From Magnetospirillum sp. (GTDB lineage: Bacteria > Pseudomonadota > Alphaproteobacteria > CACIAM-22H2): a stretch of 64,000 bases of DNA. Within the stretch, counting starts at the first letter, position 1, and each line of letters opens with the position of its first letter. The stretch spans positions 432,570 through 496,569 of the forward strand of contig JAPZUA010000004.1 of NCBI GenBank assembly GCA_027532905.1, given 5' to 3'. The notes below the pieces were generated by a model. The model saw only the letters and a list, made by a program, of their open reading frames with translations. It searched no databases and was not told the DNA's origin. Both the position numbers and the translations under genes were made by a program. Shown here one piece after another: positions 63,599-64,000 of the stretch.

Positions 63599-64000
63599 AT
63601 GAAAGTGCTGGTCGCGGTCAAGCGGGTTGTCGACTACAACGTCAAAATCCGCGTGAAGGCCGACAAATCGGGCGTCGAGCTTGCCAACGTCAAAATGTCG
63701 ATGAATCCGTTCGACGAAATCGGCGTCGAAGAGGCCGTGCGCCTCAAGGAAAAAGGTGCGGCCACCGAAATCGTCGCGGTGTCGCTGGGGGCAGCCCAAT
63801 GCCAGGAAACGCTGCGCACCGCGCTTGCGATGGGCGCCGATCGCGGCATCCTCGTGCAGACGGATGCGGATCTGCAGCCGCTCGCCGTCGCCAAATGCCT
63901 CAAGGCCATTATCGACAAGGAACAGCCCGCCCTCGTCATTCTCGGCAAGCAGGCGATCGACGACGATTGCAACCAGACTGGCCAGATGCTGGCGGGGCTG
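63599..64000 (+). CDS. etfB: Electron transfer flavoprotein beta subunit (3' end outside window)
   Basis: The first 134 residues of EtfB from ATG 63599, open to the end of the window. The typical start [18 protein letters not shown], then [19 protein letters not shown] and the signature [18 protein letters not shown] are seen. It accepts electrons from acyl-CoA dehydrogenases, including probably the one at 60375, and passes them to ETF-ubiquinone oxidoreductase. The alpha subunit is expected downstream, beyond the window. Confidence 0.96.
   Translation, partial: MKVLVAVKRVVDYNVKIRVKADKSGVELANVKMSMNPFDEIGVEEAVRLKEKGAATEIVAVSLGAAQCQETLRTALAMGADRGILVQTDADLQPLAVAKCLKAIIDKEQPALVILGKQAIDDDCNQTGQMLAGL

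Noticed and set aside
1-64000. tRNA or rRNA genes, including one at the island boundary
   Set aside because: I saw no cloverleaf-like or rRNA-like sequence by eye; the boundary lies in a protein gene. A tRNAscan run would settle it.

Overview
The window is high-GC DNA from a bacterium that looks like an alphaproteobacterium of the Rhodospirillales type. The clearest evidence is the run at 42.9-58.6 kb: universal stress protein, TIGR02186-type protein, two TauE/SafE permeases, trpS, murJ, glnD, mutS and maeB. A NifU-like scaffold, a bacterioferritin operon, a PduO-type adenosyltransferase and etfB lie nearby. This placement comes from remembered gene order, not from a search.

Positions 1 to about 21,899 are an integrated foreign island. 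It opens (cut by the window edge) with a tightly packed recombination operon: two tyrosine recombinases, two small coiled-coil proteins and a RecD2-like helicase. Phage-like cargo follows: two calcineurin-type phosphoesterases (one truncated), a small zinc-ribbon protein, a secreted thermonuclease and an N-truncated copy of it, and an HNH nuclease. Next comes a defence block: a two-gene unit (75-aa protein plus a Rad50/SMC-like ATPase with a zinc hook), an IS3 remnant, and a six-gene type I restriction operon on the minus strand. That operon has two HsdM proteins, one HsdS, a 126-aa unknown protein, a 47-aa peptide and an HsdR with an N-terminal HNH nuclease fusion. The island ends exactly inside the cysteine motif of a PA0069-type radical SAM gene, whose 5' part is missing.

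From 21.9 to 24.6 kb the host chromosome resumes with pheA, an anchored cytochrome c and a small unknown gene. From 24.7 to 37.8 kb is a catabolic cluster: a creatininase-family amidase, an NMT1/THI5-like ABC uptake system, a cytosine-deaminase-like amidohydrolase, three tandem FAD-linked oxidases, two tandem flavodoxin-fold quinone reductases, a CocE/NonD hydrolase and a Rieske oxygenase. The last two diverge from a perfect 8-7-8 inverted repeat. The substrate is unknown; a pyrimidine-like or other N-heterocyclic compound is my best guess.

From 37.8 to 64 kb the content is mostly housekeeping, with some points of interest. A two-gene module of an unknown 201-aa protein and an XRE-ImmA/IrrE regulator follows a guanylate/adenylate cyclase gene and sits behind three phased TTCGAA sites. 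A 41-aa membrane peptide lies between bfd and bfr, with ATGA overlaps on both sides, under a palindromic iron-box-like site. A complete secreted barnase-barstar pair lies downstream of an acyl-CoA dehydrogenase. The window ends inside etfB.
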